Assembly: GCF_000832305.1 (NCBI RefSeq)
Contig: NZ_CP010537.1
Location: 1,674,001 to 1,738,000, forward strand
Length of the DNA: 64,000 nucleotides
Direction: 5' to 3'
Origin: Cupriavidus basilensis
Lineage (GTDB): Bacteria; Pseudomonadota; Gammaproteobacteria; Burkholderiales; Burkholderiaceae
In this document: piece after piece, positions 53,205-61,836 of the stretch
Layout: every line of letters begins with the position of its first letter
How positions within the stretch are numbered: the stretch's first letter is position 1
Program-made: the position numbers and the translations under genes
Notes under the pieces: model-generated
The model's database searches: none
Seen by the model: only the letters and a program-made list of their open reading frames with translations
What the model was told of the DNA's origin: nothing

Positions 53205-54413
53205 ATGCAACTAGAATTTTCCGCCGCCGACGACGCCTTTCGGCAGGAAGTGCGCGCCTTCGTCAAGGCCCGGCTCCCGTCCGACATCAAGCGCAAGGTG
53301 GAACTCGGGCTGCGGCTCGAGCATGCCGACTATGTGACCTGGTTCCGCATTCTCGAGGCGCGCGGCTGGATCACGCCTGGCTGGCCTGTCGAGCACGGCG
53401 GCCCTGGCTGGAGTCACCTGCAGCGCTATATCTTCGATGAGGAGACGCTGCTCGGCGGCGCGCCGCGCATCATCGCCAGCGGCATCCAGATGCTGGGACC
53501 GGTGCTGATTGCATTCGGCACGCCGGAACAGAAAGCCAGATACCTGCCGGACATTCGCCATAGCAATACCTGGTGGGCCCAGGGCTTCTCGGAGCCGGGT
53601 GCGGGCTCGGACCTCGCGGCGGTGCGTACCACGGCGGTGCTGGAGCCCGACGGCAGGCATTTTGTCGTCAACGGCCACAAGGTCTGGACCTCATACGCGC
53701 ACTGGTGCTCGATGATGTTCGCGCTGGTGCGCACCGACCCGGATGCAGCCAAGCCGCAAGAGGGCATCTCATTCATCCTGATCGACATGGCTTCGCCCGG
53801 CGTGGAAGTGAGGCCGATCCGCATGCTGGAAGGCGGCACCGACCTCAACGAGTGCTATCTCGACAATGTGCGGGTGCCGGTCGAGAACCTGGTGGGAGAA
53901 ATCAACAAAGGCTGGTCCTACGGCAAATACCTGCTTGGCCACGAGCGCACCGGCATCGCCGGCATCGGGTCGTGCAAGCAGCAGCTCGCGCGCGCTCGCA
54001 CACTCGCCGATGAGCAGGGGCTGGGCGACGACGCGGTGCTGCAGTGCCGTCTCGCGCAGTTCGAGATCGAGCTGATGGCGCTGGAATATACCGCGCTGCG
54101 CCTGCTCGGGGACAACCAGCGCAGCCGGGTGCCAAGCGTGGAGGCATCGATGTTGAAGGTGCGCGGCACCGAACTGCGCCAGGCGATCTATGAGCTGCTG
54201 GTTGAAGTGGCGGGGCCGCATGCGGTGCCCTTTGACGAAGCGGCGATGCTGGGTGCGGCCGGCTACGAGCAGAGCACGGCGGCCGATGCGGCCAGTCCGC
54301 CCACGCTGGCGGCGCTGGCGGCGAATTATCTCGATTCGCGCAAGCTGTCCATCTATGGCGGCGTCAACGAAGTGCAGCGCAACCTTATCAGCAAGGCCTT
54401 TCTCGCGGCCTGA
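53205..54413 (+). CDS. Acyl-CoA dehydrogenase (large, catalytic-type subunit)
   Basis: 402 residues. FAD-binding SEPGAGSDLAAVRT, the mid-domain VNGHKVWTSYAHW and the C-terminal SIYGGVNEVQRNLISKAFL are those of the PimC-like branch, whose members pair with a smaller acyl-CoA dehydrogenase. It is immediately followed (14-bp gap) by such a partner, so a heteromeric alpha2beta2 enzyme oxidising a large or ring-bearing acyl-CoA is likely. Start at 53205 with TGAGGAA before it. Confidence 0.93.
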   Translation: MQLEFSAADDAFRQEVRAFVKARLPSDIKRKVELGLRLEHADYVTWFRILEARGWITPGWPVEHGGPGWSHLQRYIFDEETLLGGAPRIIASGIQMLGPVLIAFGTPEQKARYLPDIRHSNTWWAQGFSEPGAGSDLAAVRTTAVLEPDGRHFVVNGHKVWTSYAHWCSMMFALVRTDPDAAKPQEGISFILIDMASPGVEVRPIRMLEGGTDLNECYLDNVRVPVENLVGEINKGWSYGKYLLGHERTGIAGIGSCKQQLARARTLADEQGLGDDAVLQCRLAQFEIELMALEYTALRLLGDNQRSRVPSVEASMLKVRGTELRQAIYELLVEVAGPHAVPFDEAAMLGAAGYEQSTAADAASPPTLAALAANYLDSRKLSIYGGVNEVQRNLISKAFLAA

Positions 54414-54427
54414 ACCAGAACCGGACC

Positions 54428-55555
54428 ATGGACTTCTCCTATACCGATGAACATATCGCCTTGCAAGACGCGGTGCGCCGTTTTTGCGATGGCGAATACC
54501 CCGCGCACCAGCGCGGCAATCCGGAAGCGCCGGCGCTCTGCGCCCAGCGCTGGGCCAGCATGGCCGAACTCGGCCTGCTGGGCCTGCCTTTCGACAGCGA
54601 AGTCGGCGGCAGTGGCCAGGGCACGGTTGAACTGATGCTGGTGGCGCAGGAACTGGGGCGATGCCTCGGCGGCGGTGCCTGGCTGTCGAGCGTGGTGCTT
54701 GCCGGGCAGTTGCTGGACCAGGTGGGGACGGCGCGGCAGCGCGGCCGATGGCTGCCGGAGGTGGCATCGGGCAAGTGCCGGCTGGCGCTCGCCGCCAGCG
54801 AGTCCGACTCGCGCTATAGCCTGTCCCGGGTACGCACCCGAGCCCAGGCAAGCGCCGATGGCTGGCGCATCGAGGGGCGCAAGACGCTGGTGCTCGAAGG
54901 CGGCGACGCCAATGCATTCATTGTGGTTGCGCGTACTGCAGGCGACGTGGCCGATGACGATGGGCTGACGTTATTCCTGGTCGACGCGAAGACGCCCGGC
55001 GTAGCGGTGCATGGCTTTGCCACGCTGGATGGGCGCCAGGCCGCCCATGTCGTGCTGGATGGCGTGCAGGTCGGCAGCGATGCCATGCTTGGCGAGGCTG
55101 GCCGCGCGTTGCCGCTGATCGAAGCCGCCACCGACCGCGCCAGCGCCGTGTTGTGCGCCGAAGCGGCCGGCGCGCTGGAAGCGCTGATCGATCTCACTGC
55201 CGAGCACCTGAAGACGCGCAAGCAGTTCGGCACGACGCTGGCCAGGTTCCAGGTGCTCCAGCACCGCGTGGCCGACATGCTGATCGCGCTCGAACAGAGC
55301 AAATCGATGGCCTGTGCCGCCGCCATGGCAGTGGATGCCGGCGAGCCCGTGCAGCGGCGCCGGCTGGTGTCGGCCGCCAAGGTGGTGGTCGGCCAGGCCG
55401 GGCGCCAGGTGAGCCAATGGGCGATCCAGTTGCACGGTGCGATGGGCATGACCGACGAATGCCGCGTTGGCCACTACGCCAAGCGGCTGCTGGTCATCAA
55501 CCAGCTCTTCGGCGACGCGTCGCATCATCTGCAAAGGTTTGCGCAACGGCCATAG
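54428..55555 (+). CDS. Acyl-CoA dehydrogenase (small, partner-type subunit)
   Basis: 375 residues, PimD-like branch. It has the same fold, but the FAD loop normally AltEPGAGSD is degenerate here (ASESDSRYSLSRV), and the end is HGAMGMTDECRVGHYAKR. This suits a partner that contributes part of the active site. Such paired enzymes are known in pimelate and steroid side-chain degradation. No gap to the preceding subunit beyond 14 bp. Confidence 0.91.
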   Translation: MDFSYTDEHIALQDAVRRFCDGEYPAHQRGNPEAPALCAQRWASMAELGLLGLPFDSEVGGSGQGTVELMLVAQELGRCLGGGAWLSSVVLAGQLLDQVGTARQRGRWLPEVASGKCRLALAASESDSRYSLSRVRTRAQASADGWRIEGRKTLVLEGGDANAFIVVARTAGDVADDDGLTLFLVDAKTPGVAVHGFATLDGRQAAHVVLDGVQVGSDAMLGEAGRALPLIEAATDRASAVLCAEAAGALEALIDLTAEHLKTRKQFGTTLARFQVLQHRVADMLIALEQSKSMACAAAMAVDAGEPVQRRRLVSAAKVVVGQAGRQVSQWAIQLHGAMGMTDECRVGHYAKRLLVINQLFGDASHHLQRFAQRP

Positions 55556-55597
55556 AGCCGAGCGCTTCATAAGACAGCGACAGATAGGAGACAAGAC

Positions 55598-56575
55598 ATG
55601 GCATTCATCCGATCCATCAAGACTACGTTCTGCGTGGCGGCCCTGGGACTGGCGTTTGGTGCCCAGGCCCAGAGCAAGCTTCCCATTCGCCTGTTGGTGG
55701 GCTTCGCTCCCGGCGGCTCGACCGACACCGTGGCACGGGTGCTCGCCGACAAACTGCACAGTGTGCTGGGCCAGACGGTGATCGTCGAGAACAGGCCAGG
55801 CGCCGGTGGCCGGATGGCCACGGAGGCGCTGAAAAACAGTGCGCCGGACGGGCTCACGTATATGGTCGCGCCCAACGCGACCAGTATCTTCCCGAGCCTG
55901 CTCTATCCACCGTCGGTGCTCCGGTACGACCTGCTCAAAGACCTGGCGCCGGTGGCAGTGGTGGTGTCCTATCCGTTAGCGCTGGCTGTCAGCACCCGAA
56001 CCGGCGCCACCAATGTCAAGGAGTACGTGGATTGGGTCAAGAGCCATCCGAAGGAGGGCGTGTTCGGCACCGCGGGGCTCGGTGGCCAGACCCACTTCAC
56101 CGGATTGCAGTTCGGCAAGGCGGCCGGGGTGCAACTCAACGTCGTGCCGTATCGCGGCAACGGGCCCTTGGCCACGGACCTGCTTGGTGGCCAACTGCCG
56201 GCTGCGGTGATGACCGCGGGCGATATCGCACAGCACCAGAGCAGCGGCCAGGTCAGGGTGATCGGCGTGTTCGGCGACAAGCGCTCACCCGTGATGCCGG
56301 ATGTGCCGACTGTCATGGAGCAGGGCGTCAAAGTTGCGTCAGGCGACGCCTGGGCCGGCGTGTGGGCACCAGGCAAAACGCCCAAGGCCGAGATCGAGCG
56401 CATGCAGGACGCCCTTAAACAGGTGCTGGCCATGCCAGAGGTCCGCGGCATCCTGCACAAAACCTCCTTGAACGCGGATTTCCGCCCGGCCGCCGAGCTC
56501 GACCGGCTCCAGCGCAAGGAACTGGCCTACTGGGGGCCCGTGATCAAGGCCAGCGGCTTCACCCCCGAGCAGTGA
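55598..56575 (+). CDS. Bug/TctC-family periplasmic solute-binding protein
   Basis: 325 residues with a signal peptide (cleavage AQA about 25), LLVGFAPGGSTDTVARVLADKL and GTAGLGGQTHFTGLQF. Related to the Bug protein at 46144 but clearly divergent, so each may bind a different intermediate or substrate. No transporter membrane subunits in the cluster. It sits inside the beta-oxidation genes. Confidence 0.92.
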   Translation: MAFIRSIKTTFCVAALGLAFGAQAQSKLPIRLLVGFAPGGSTDTVARVLADKLHSVLGQTVIVENRPGAGGRMATEALKNSAPDGLTYMVAPNATSIFPSLLYPPSVLRYDLLKDLAPVAVVVSYPLALAVSTRTGATNVKEYVDWVKSHPKEGVFGTAGLGGQTHFTGLQFGKAAGVQLNVVPYRGNGPLATDLLGGQLPAAVMTAGDIAQHQSSGQVRVIGVFGDKRSPVMPDVPTVMEQGVKVASGDAWAGVWAPGKTPKAEIERMQDALKQVLAMPEVRGILHKTSLNADFRPAAELDRLQRKELAYWGPVIKASGFTPEQ

Positions 56576-56618
56576 ACGCATCCCGCGGCTGCCATCTCAC
56601 CGAAACTAGAAGAACGCC

Positions 56619-57782
56619 ATGAGTCTGAACGGAAGCGCTTATATCGTGGGGGCCTACGAGCATCCCACCCGCAAGGCGGATGACCTGTCGGTTGTACGGC
56701 TGCATGCGGACGTCGCCAAGGGTGCGCTGGAAGACGCCGGCCTGAGCAAGGGCGACATCGATGGCTATTTCTGCGCTGGCGACGCGCCTGGCCTTGGCAC
56801 CACGACCATGGTCGAGTACCTGGGGCTCAAGGTGCGGCACGTTGATTCGACGGAGTGTGGCGGCTCGGCGCCCATCCTGCATGTTGCGCACGCGGCGCAA
56901 GCCATCGCCGCTGGCCGCTGCAATGTGGCGCTGATTACGCTGGCCGGCCGGCCGCGCGCCGCCGGTGCCGCGTTGTCGTTGAAAGCGCCCGATCCCGACG
57001 CGCCGGAGCTTGCCTTCGAGCTGCCCTTCGGCCCGGCCACGCAGAACCTCTATGGCATGGTCGCCAAGCGCCATATGTACGAGTTCGGTACCACCAGCGA
57101 GCAATTGGCGTGGATCAAGGTGGCGGCGTCCCACCACGCCCAGCACAACCCGCACGCCATGTTGCGCAACGTGGTGACGGTGGAAGACGTCGTGAACTCG
57201 CCGATGGTCTCGGACCCGCTGCACCGGCTCGATTGCTGTGTGATGAGCGATGGCGGCGGTGCCTTGATCGTGGCGCGGCCCGAGATCGCAAAGCAGCTCA
57301 AGCGCCCGCTGGTCAAGGTGCGCGGCACTGGCGAGGCGCCCAAGCATGGGATGGGCGGCAAGATCGACCTGACATGGTCGGCCGCAGCCTGGTCGGGCCC
57401 CGCTGCCTTTGCCGAAGCCGGCGTCACACCCGCCGATATCAAGTACGCCTCTCTTTACGACAGTTTCACCATCACGGTGCTGATGCAGCTTGAAGATCTG
57501 GGCTTTTGCAAGAAGGGCGAGGGCGGCAAGTTTGTCGCGGATGGCGGACTGATTTCCGGCGTGGGGCGGCTTCCCTTCAATACGGACGGCGGCGGACTGT
57601 GTAACAACCACCCGGCCAACCGGGGCGGCGTCACCAAGGTAATCGAAGCGGTGCGGCAATTGCGCGGCGAGGCGCATCCCGCCGTGCAGGTGAAGCACTG
57701 CGACCTGGCGCTTGCCAGTGGCATTGGCGGTGCGCTTGCCTCGCGCCATACCGCTGCGACGCTCATTCTGGAAAGGGTATGA
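56619..57782 (+). CDS. SCP-x/Ltp2-type thiolase
   Basis: 387 residues, thiolase fold. The active-site region reads STECGGSAP, the conserved His lies in NNHPANRGG, and the second thiolase Cys-x-Gly near the C-terminus is missing (LASGIGG). This pattern is typical of SCP-x/Ltp2 retro-aldolases and the BbsB-like group rather than of classical 3-ketothiolases. Its ATGA overlap with the DUF35 gene suggests a two-subunit enzyme. It would cleave a 3-hydroxy- or 3-ketoacyl-CoA intermediate. Start at 56619. Confidence 0.9.
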   Translation: MSLNGSAYIVGAYEHPTRKADDLSVVRLHADVAKGALEDAGLSKGDIDGYFCAGDAPGLGTTTMVEYLGLKVRHVDSTECGGSAPILHVAHAAQAIAAGRCNVALITLAGRPRAAGAALSLKAPDPDAPELAFELPFGPATQNLYGMVAKRHMYEFGTTSEQLAWIKVAASHHAQHNPHAMLRNVVTVEDVVNSPMVSDPLHRLDCCVMSDGGGALIVARPEIAKQLKRPLVKVRGTGEAPKHGMGGKIDLTWSAAAWSGPAAFAEAGVTPADIKYASLYDSFTITVLMQLEDLGFCKKGEGGKFVADGGLISGVGRLPFNTDGGGLCNNHPANRGGVTKVIEAVRQLRGEAHPAVQVKHCDLALASGIGGALASRHTAATLILERV

Positions 57783-58231
57783 AGACGATGAACACATCCC
57801 AGGCCACGCCGGCTCCCAAGTCCGCTGCCGCGCCCGTCGCACCATCCGGCCCGCGCAAGATTCCGGCGCCGCGCGCGCTGCCCGAGAGCCTGCCGTTCTG
57901 GCACGCGGCCGACGAAGGCCGTTTGCTGGTCAAGACTTGCGCTGACTGTGGCGAGACGCATTTCTACCCGCGGGACATCTGCCCCCACTGCCTGAGCGAC
58001 CGGACCGAATGGTCCGGCGCGGCCGGCACCGGCACGGTGTATTCGTTCAGCACCATGGGCCGCGGCGAAGCAGCCTATACGCTGGCCTTCGTGACCCTGG
58101 ATGAAGGCGTCACGCTGATGAGCAACCTGGTCGATTGCGATCCCGCGCTTGTCACCATCGGCCAGCGCGTCAAGGTGGTGTTCAAGCCAAGCGAAGGCGG
58201 ACACGCCGTTCCCATGTTCACCCCTGCCTGA
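57779..58231 (+). CDS. DUF35 (Zn-ribbon/OB-fold) partner of the thiolase
   Basis: 150 residues. Zinc ribbon CADCGETHFYPRDICPHC (about 57-74) followed by an OB fold. DUF35 proteins bind acyl-CoA and pair with SCP-x-type thiolases, as ChsH2 does with Ltp2. Overlaps the thiolase stop by four bases and ends twelve bases before the CoA-transferase start. The first 40 residues are Ala/Pro-rich. Confidence 0.92.
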   Translation: MKTMNTSQATPAPKSAAAPVAPSGPRKIPAPRALPESLPFWHAADEGRLLVKTCADCGETHFYPRDICPHCLSDRTEWSGAAGTGTVYSFSTMGRGEAAYTLAFVTLDEGVTLMSNLVDCDPALVTIGQRVKVVFKPSEGGHAVPMFTPA

Positions 58232-58242
58232 GAGGAGCGTCC

Positions 58243-59463
58243 ATGACAGAGAAATCCACGCAGGACAAGTCCGAGCGCAAAGGTGCGTTGTCCCGCTTCA
58301 CCGTTATCGACGCCTCGCGTGTGCGTGCCGGCCCGACCGCCGTGCGGCTGTTCGCGGACATGGGCGCGCGCGTGATCAAGCTCGAGATCCCGCCCGGCGC
58401 GCCAGGTGGCGACGACATGATCGGCGGGCGCGATCACAACCGTGCCGACTACGAAAACTTGCACCGCAACAAGGAAAGCCTGACCCTCAACATGAAGTCG
58501 CCAGAGGGGCTCAAGATCCTGCACGAACTGGTCCGGCGCGCGGATGTGTTCATCGAAAACTTCCGTCCCGACGTCAAGGACCGCCTGGGAATCGGCCCCG
58601 AGGCGTTGCGCGTGATCAACCCGCGCCTGGTCTATGCCAGCATCTCCGGCTTTGGGCAGGATGGTCCCTATGCAGGCTGGCCGGGCTTCGATTCGATTGC
58701 CCAGGGCATGGGTGGCCTGATGAGCGTGACCGGCAAGCCAGGGGAGGGACCGATGCGGGTTGGCATACCGATTGCCGATCTGTGCGCGGGGCACTTCTGT
58801 GCAATGGGGATCCTCGCGGCACTGCTGGAGCGCGAAGCATCCGGAGAGGGCCAGTGGGTGCAGACCTCGTTGCTGGAAGCGCAGATTGCGATGCTCGACT
58901 TCCAGGCCGCGCAATGGCTGATCGACAAGAAGGTCCCGGTGCAAAGCGGCAACGAACATCCCCTGACCGTGCCGACCGGCGTGTTCGCCACCAAGGACGG
59001 CTACCTCAATATCGCAGCGATCGGGCAGACGATGTGGACGCGGTTGTGCGAGGCACTGGAGGTGCCGCACCTGATCGAGGAACCCGGCATGGGTTCCGAT
59101 CCGGAGCGCGTGCAGAACCGCGACAAAGTCAACGCGGCGATCCAACCCGCGCTGAGCGCGCGCACCACGGCGGAGTGGACCGAACGGCTGCTCAAGGCCG
59201 GGGTGCCGTGCGGCCCCATCCACCGTGTCGACCAGGTGTTCGCCGACCCGCAAGTGCAGCACCTTGGCGTGGCCTGGCCGATGCATCACGCCGAACTGGG
59301 TGAGGTGGCGCTGGTGGGCCAGCCAATGCGATTGTCTCGCTATCCCCGCGAGCAGCCGCCGCGGGCCGCCCCGGAGCAGGGTGCCGACACCAGCGACATC
59401 CTGAGCGAGTTGGGTTACAGCGCAGCCCAAGTCGCCGAGCTGCGCGCCGCATACGTCGTTTGA
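58243..59463 (+). CDS. CaiB/BaiF-family CoA-transferase
   Basis: 406 residues, family III CoA-transferase. The early FADMGARVIKLEIPPGAPGG, the FRPDVKDRLGIG and SISGFGQDGPYA segments are diagnostic, and the catalytic Asp is in IADLCAG (near residue 175). It moves CoA between a carboxylate and a CoA ester, an energy-saving way to activate the pathway acid. Start at 58243 with AGAGGAG. Confidence 0.94.
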   Translation: MTEKSTQDKSERKGALSRFTVIDASRVRAGPTAVRLFADMGARVIKLEIPPGAPGGDDMIGGRDHNRADYENLHRNKESLTLNMKSPEGLKILHELVRRADVFIENFRPDVKDRLGIGPEALRVINPRLVYASISGFGQDGPYAGWPGFDSIAQGMGGLMSVTGKPGEGPMRVGIPIADLCAGHFCAMGILAALLEREASGEGQWVQTSLLEAQIAMLDFQAAQWLIDKKVPVQSGNEHPLTVPTGVFATKDGYLNIAAIGQTMWTRLCEALEVPHLIEEPGMGSDPERVQNRDKVNAAIQPALSARTTAEWTERLLKAGVPCGPIHRVDQVFADPQVQHLGVAWPMHHAELGEVALVGQPMRLSRYPREQPPRAAPEQGADTSDILSELGYSAAQVAELRAAYVV

Positions 59464-59476
59464 CAAGGACATACCC

Positions 59477-60511
59477 ATGGCAAGACTCGTCGCCGCTTTC
59501 GGCTCTTCCCACAGCATCATGCTGGTTTGCCAGCGTGAAGACTGGCAACACGGCTTTCGCCAGGTCGACCCGAAGAATCCGCACTATTTCGACCGGGCCG
59601 GCAACCCGACCACCTACGAGGCGCTGCTGGCCGTAGCTCCGCCAGATGCCGAGGCAATGGTGACCGCCGAGCGCATGGGCGAGCGCTACGACCAGGCCGA
59701 AGCGGCCATGGACGAGCTGCGCGAGCGCATCCGTGCCGCCCGGCTCGATGTGCTGCTGGTGGTGGGAGATGACCAGACCGAGCTGTTCCGCACCACCAAC
59801 AACCCCGCCTTCGCCATTTACTACGGCGAGACCATCCGCAATGCAAAGCGCGACGTGAGTCCGTCCGACGGCTGGTACAAGAAGGCCCGCATGGCCCGCC
59901 AGGAGCCCGATGCCGACCGCGACTACCCGGTCAACGCCGCCATGGGCCGCTGGCTGATCCGCGAGCTGTGCGACCGCGATTTCGACATCGCCGCCATGGA
60001 CGGGCTGGAGCGCGGCCAGTTCGAAGGCCATGCGTTCTCGTTTATCCACAGGCGCTACCTGCAGGGCTTGGACCTGCCTGTGGTGCCAGTCATCGTCAAC
60101 ACCTTCGATCCGCCCAACCAGCCCACGCCGCGCCGCTGCATCCAGCTGGGCGCTGCGCTGCGCCAGCTGATTGCGGCCTATCCCGAAGATCTGCGCGTGG
60201 GTGTTCTGGCCTCCGGGGGGCTGAGCCACTTCGTGGTGGACGCCGAGCTGGATACCGCCATCATCGAGGCCATCCGCAGGAAGGACACCACGTTCCTGGC
60301 GTCGCTGGATCCGCGTCAGCTGCAGGCGGGCAGCTCGGAAATCCGCAACTGGCTGATCGCCGTGGAGGCGGTGCGCGACCTCGATCTCGAATGGGTTTCC
60401 TATGTGCCGGGTTATCGCACACCTGCACTGACCGGCACCGGGCTGTGCTTTGCGGCCTGGCGGACCCTGGACTGCAGTGCCAAACCTGACCATACCAACG
60501 ACCATGAGTGA
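59477..60511 (+). CDS. LigB-like class III extradiol dioxygenase
   Basis: 344 residues, LigB superfamily. First iron ligand His12 in GSSHSIM, the acid/base His in SGGLSHFVV and the C-terminal Glu in SSEIRNW are present. The second iron His, normally in N-D-H, is replaced by GDDQTELF, so the metal site is unusual. No small LigA-type subunit gene is nearby. It probably opens a catecholic ring, giving the substrate for LigJ-like and RraA-like proteins; activity needs testing. Its stop overlaps the first RraA start by eight bases. Confidence 0.85.
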   Translation: MARLVAAFGSSHSIMLVCQREDWQHGFRQVDPKNPHYFDRAGNPTTYEALLAVAPPDAEAMVTAERMGERYDQAEAAMDELRERIRAARLDVLLVVGDDQTELFRTTNNPAFAIYYGETIRNAKRDVSPSDGWYKKARMARQEPDADRDYPVNAAMGRWLIRELCDRDFDIAAMDGLERGQFEGHAFSFIHRRYLQGLDLPVVPVIVNTFDPPNQPTPRRCIQLGAALRQLIAAYPEDLRVGVLASGGLSHFVVDAELDTAIIEAIRRKDTTFLASLDPRQLQAGSSEIRNWLIAVEAVRDLDLEWVSYVPGYRTPALTGTGLCFAAWRTLDCSAKPDHTNDHE

Positions 60512-61166
60512 ATCCGAATCCTACGTACAACGCCTGCGCCGGCTCGACTGCTGCGCGGTGTCAGACGCGCTCGACAAGCTACAACTGCCGGGCACCGTGA
60601 CCGGCCTGCAGCAGCGCTCCGGCGCCGGACGCATTGCCGGACGGGCCATCACCGTCAAGCTGGGCACTGGCGCGCCGCCGCCCGGGCCGGCCCGCCATCT
60701 CGGCTGCACGGCCATCGAGCAGGCAGGCCCAGAGAACATCATCGTCGTCGAGCAGCGCACCGGCGTGGAGGCCGGCAGCTGGGGCGGGCTGCTGTCGCTG
60801 GGGGCCAAAGTGCGCGGCGTTGCCGGCATCGTGGCGGATGGCCCCGTGCGCGATATCGACGAAGCCATCGATTTCGAATTTCCCGTCTTTAGCCGCGCGC
60901 TGACCGCCTTTACCGCGCGCAGCCGCGTGGTGGAGCAGGGCACCAATGTCGCGGTGCAGGTCGGCAACGCGACGGTGCAAGGCGGCGACTACGTGGTGGC
61001 GGACCGCAGTGCCGTGATCTTCATTGCCGCGCGCGACATTGTGCGCGTGCTGGAGACGGCCGAAGCCATCGTGCGCAAGGAGGCTGTGATGGCGAAAGCC
61101 ATCCTGGCCGGCACGCCCATCGGGGAAGTCATGGGTGGCAACTACGAACACATGCTGAAAGGTTAG
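60504..61166 (+). CDS. RraA/HMG-aldolase-family protein (first of three)
   Basis: 220 residues. The RraA core is SDALDKLQLPG at the start, WGGLLSLGAKVRGVAGIVADGPVRD with the catalytic Arg-Asp, and ADRSAVIFI. Members include 4-hydroxy-4-methyl-2-oxoglutarate aldolase and 4-carboxy-4-hydroxy-2-oxoadipate aldolase, metal-dependent enzymes ending protocatechuate and gallate cleavage. In the WGxLL segment it has Gly where the others have an acid. Function within the set of three is not separable by eye. Confidence 0.9.
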   Translation: MSESESYVQRLRRLDCCAVSDALDKLQLPGTVTGLQQRSGAGRIAGRAITVKLGTGAPPPGPARHLGCTAIEQAGPENIIVVEQRTGVEAGSWGGLLSLGAKVRGVAGIVADGPVRDIDEAIDFEFPVFSRALTAFTARSRVVEQGTNVAVQVGNATVQGGDYVVADRSAVIFIAARDIVRVLETAEAIVRKEAVMAKAILAGTPIGEVMGGNYEHMLKG

Positions 61167-61171
61167 AAGAC

Positions 61172-61834
61172 ATGAGCGACCAACAGGACATCAATGTCGC
61201 ACGCGCCGGCAAGCTGGACACGGCCACGCTGAGCGACGCGCTGGACAAGCACGGCATCGCCGGCCAGTGCTACCGCATCAAGGCACGCGGCGATGGTTTC
61301 GCCACGGCGGGCCGTGCCTACACGCTGCTGTACGGCCCGGCATCCAATCCGCCCGGCACCGTGGGCGATTACATCGACGACGTGCCGCCGGGCAGCGTCC
61401 TGGTGCTTGATAACGGTGGGCGCGACAACGCCACGGTCTGGGGCGACATCCTCACGGAAATCGCACACCGCCGCGGCATTGCCGGCACCGTCATCGACGG
61501 CGTGTGCCGAGATGTCGCCCTGTGCCGCCAGCTAGGCTACCCAGTGTTCAGCAAGGACCACTGGATGCGCACGGGCAAGGACCGGGTCCAGGTGGAGGCC
61601 ACCAACGTAGTGGTCAATATTGGCGATGCGCGCGTGCAGCCGGGCGACATCCTGCGTGGCGATGCCGATGGCGTGGTGGTCATCCCGCGTGAACACGAGG
61701 CGGCGGTGCTAGACACCGCCGAGCAGATCGAGCACGCGGAAATCGCTATCCGCGAAGCCGTGCGTGGCGGCATGCGCCTGGACGAGGCGCGTCACCAGTT
61801 TCGTTACCACCAGTTGCAGACCAAGGGAGCCTGA
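61172..61834 (+). CDS. RraA/HMG-aldolase-family protein (second of three)
   Basis: 220 residues. The same core, with SDALDKHGIAG, TVWGDILTEIAHRRG and IDGVCRDVAL (Arg-Asp kept). Begins five bases after the first copy. Somewhat closer to the general RraA/demethylmenaquinone-methyltransferase-like group than to LigK. May form homo- or mixed trimers with its neighbours. Confidence 0.9.
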   Translation: MSDQQDINVARAGKLDTATLSDALDKHGIAGQCYRIKARGDGFATAGRAYTLLYGPASNPPGTVGDYIDDVPPGSVLVLDNGGRDNATVWGDILTEIAHRRGIAGTVIDGVCRDVALCRQLGYPVFSKDHWMRTGKDRVQVEATNVVVNIGDARVQPGDILRGDADGVVVIPREHEAAVLDTAEQIEHAEIAIREAVRGGMRLDEARHQFRYHQLQTKGA

Positions 61835-61836
61835 TC

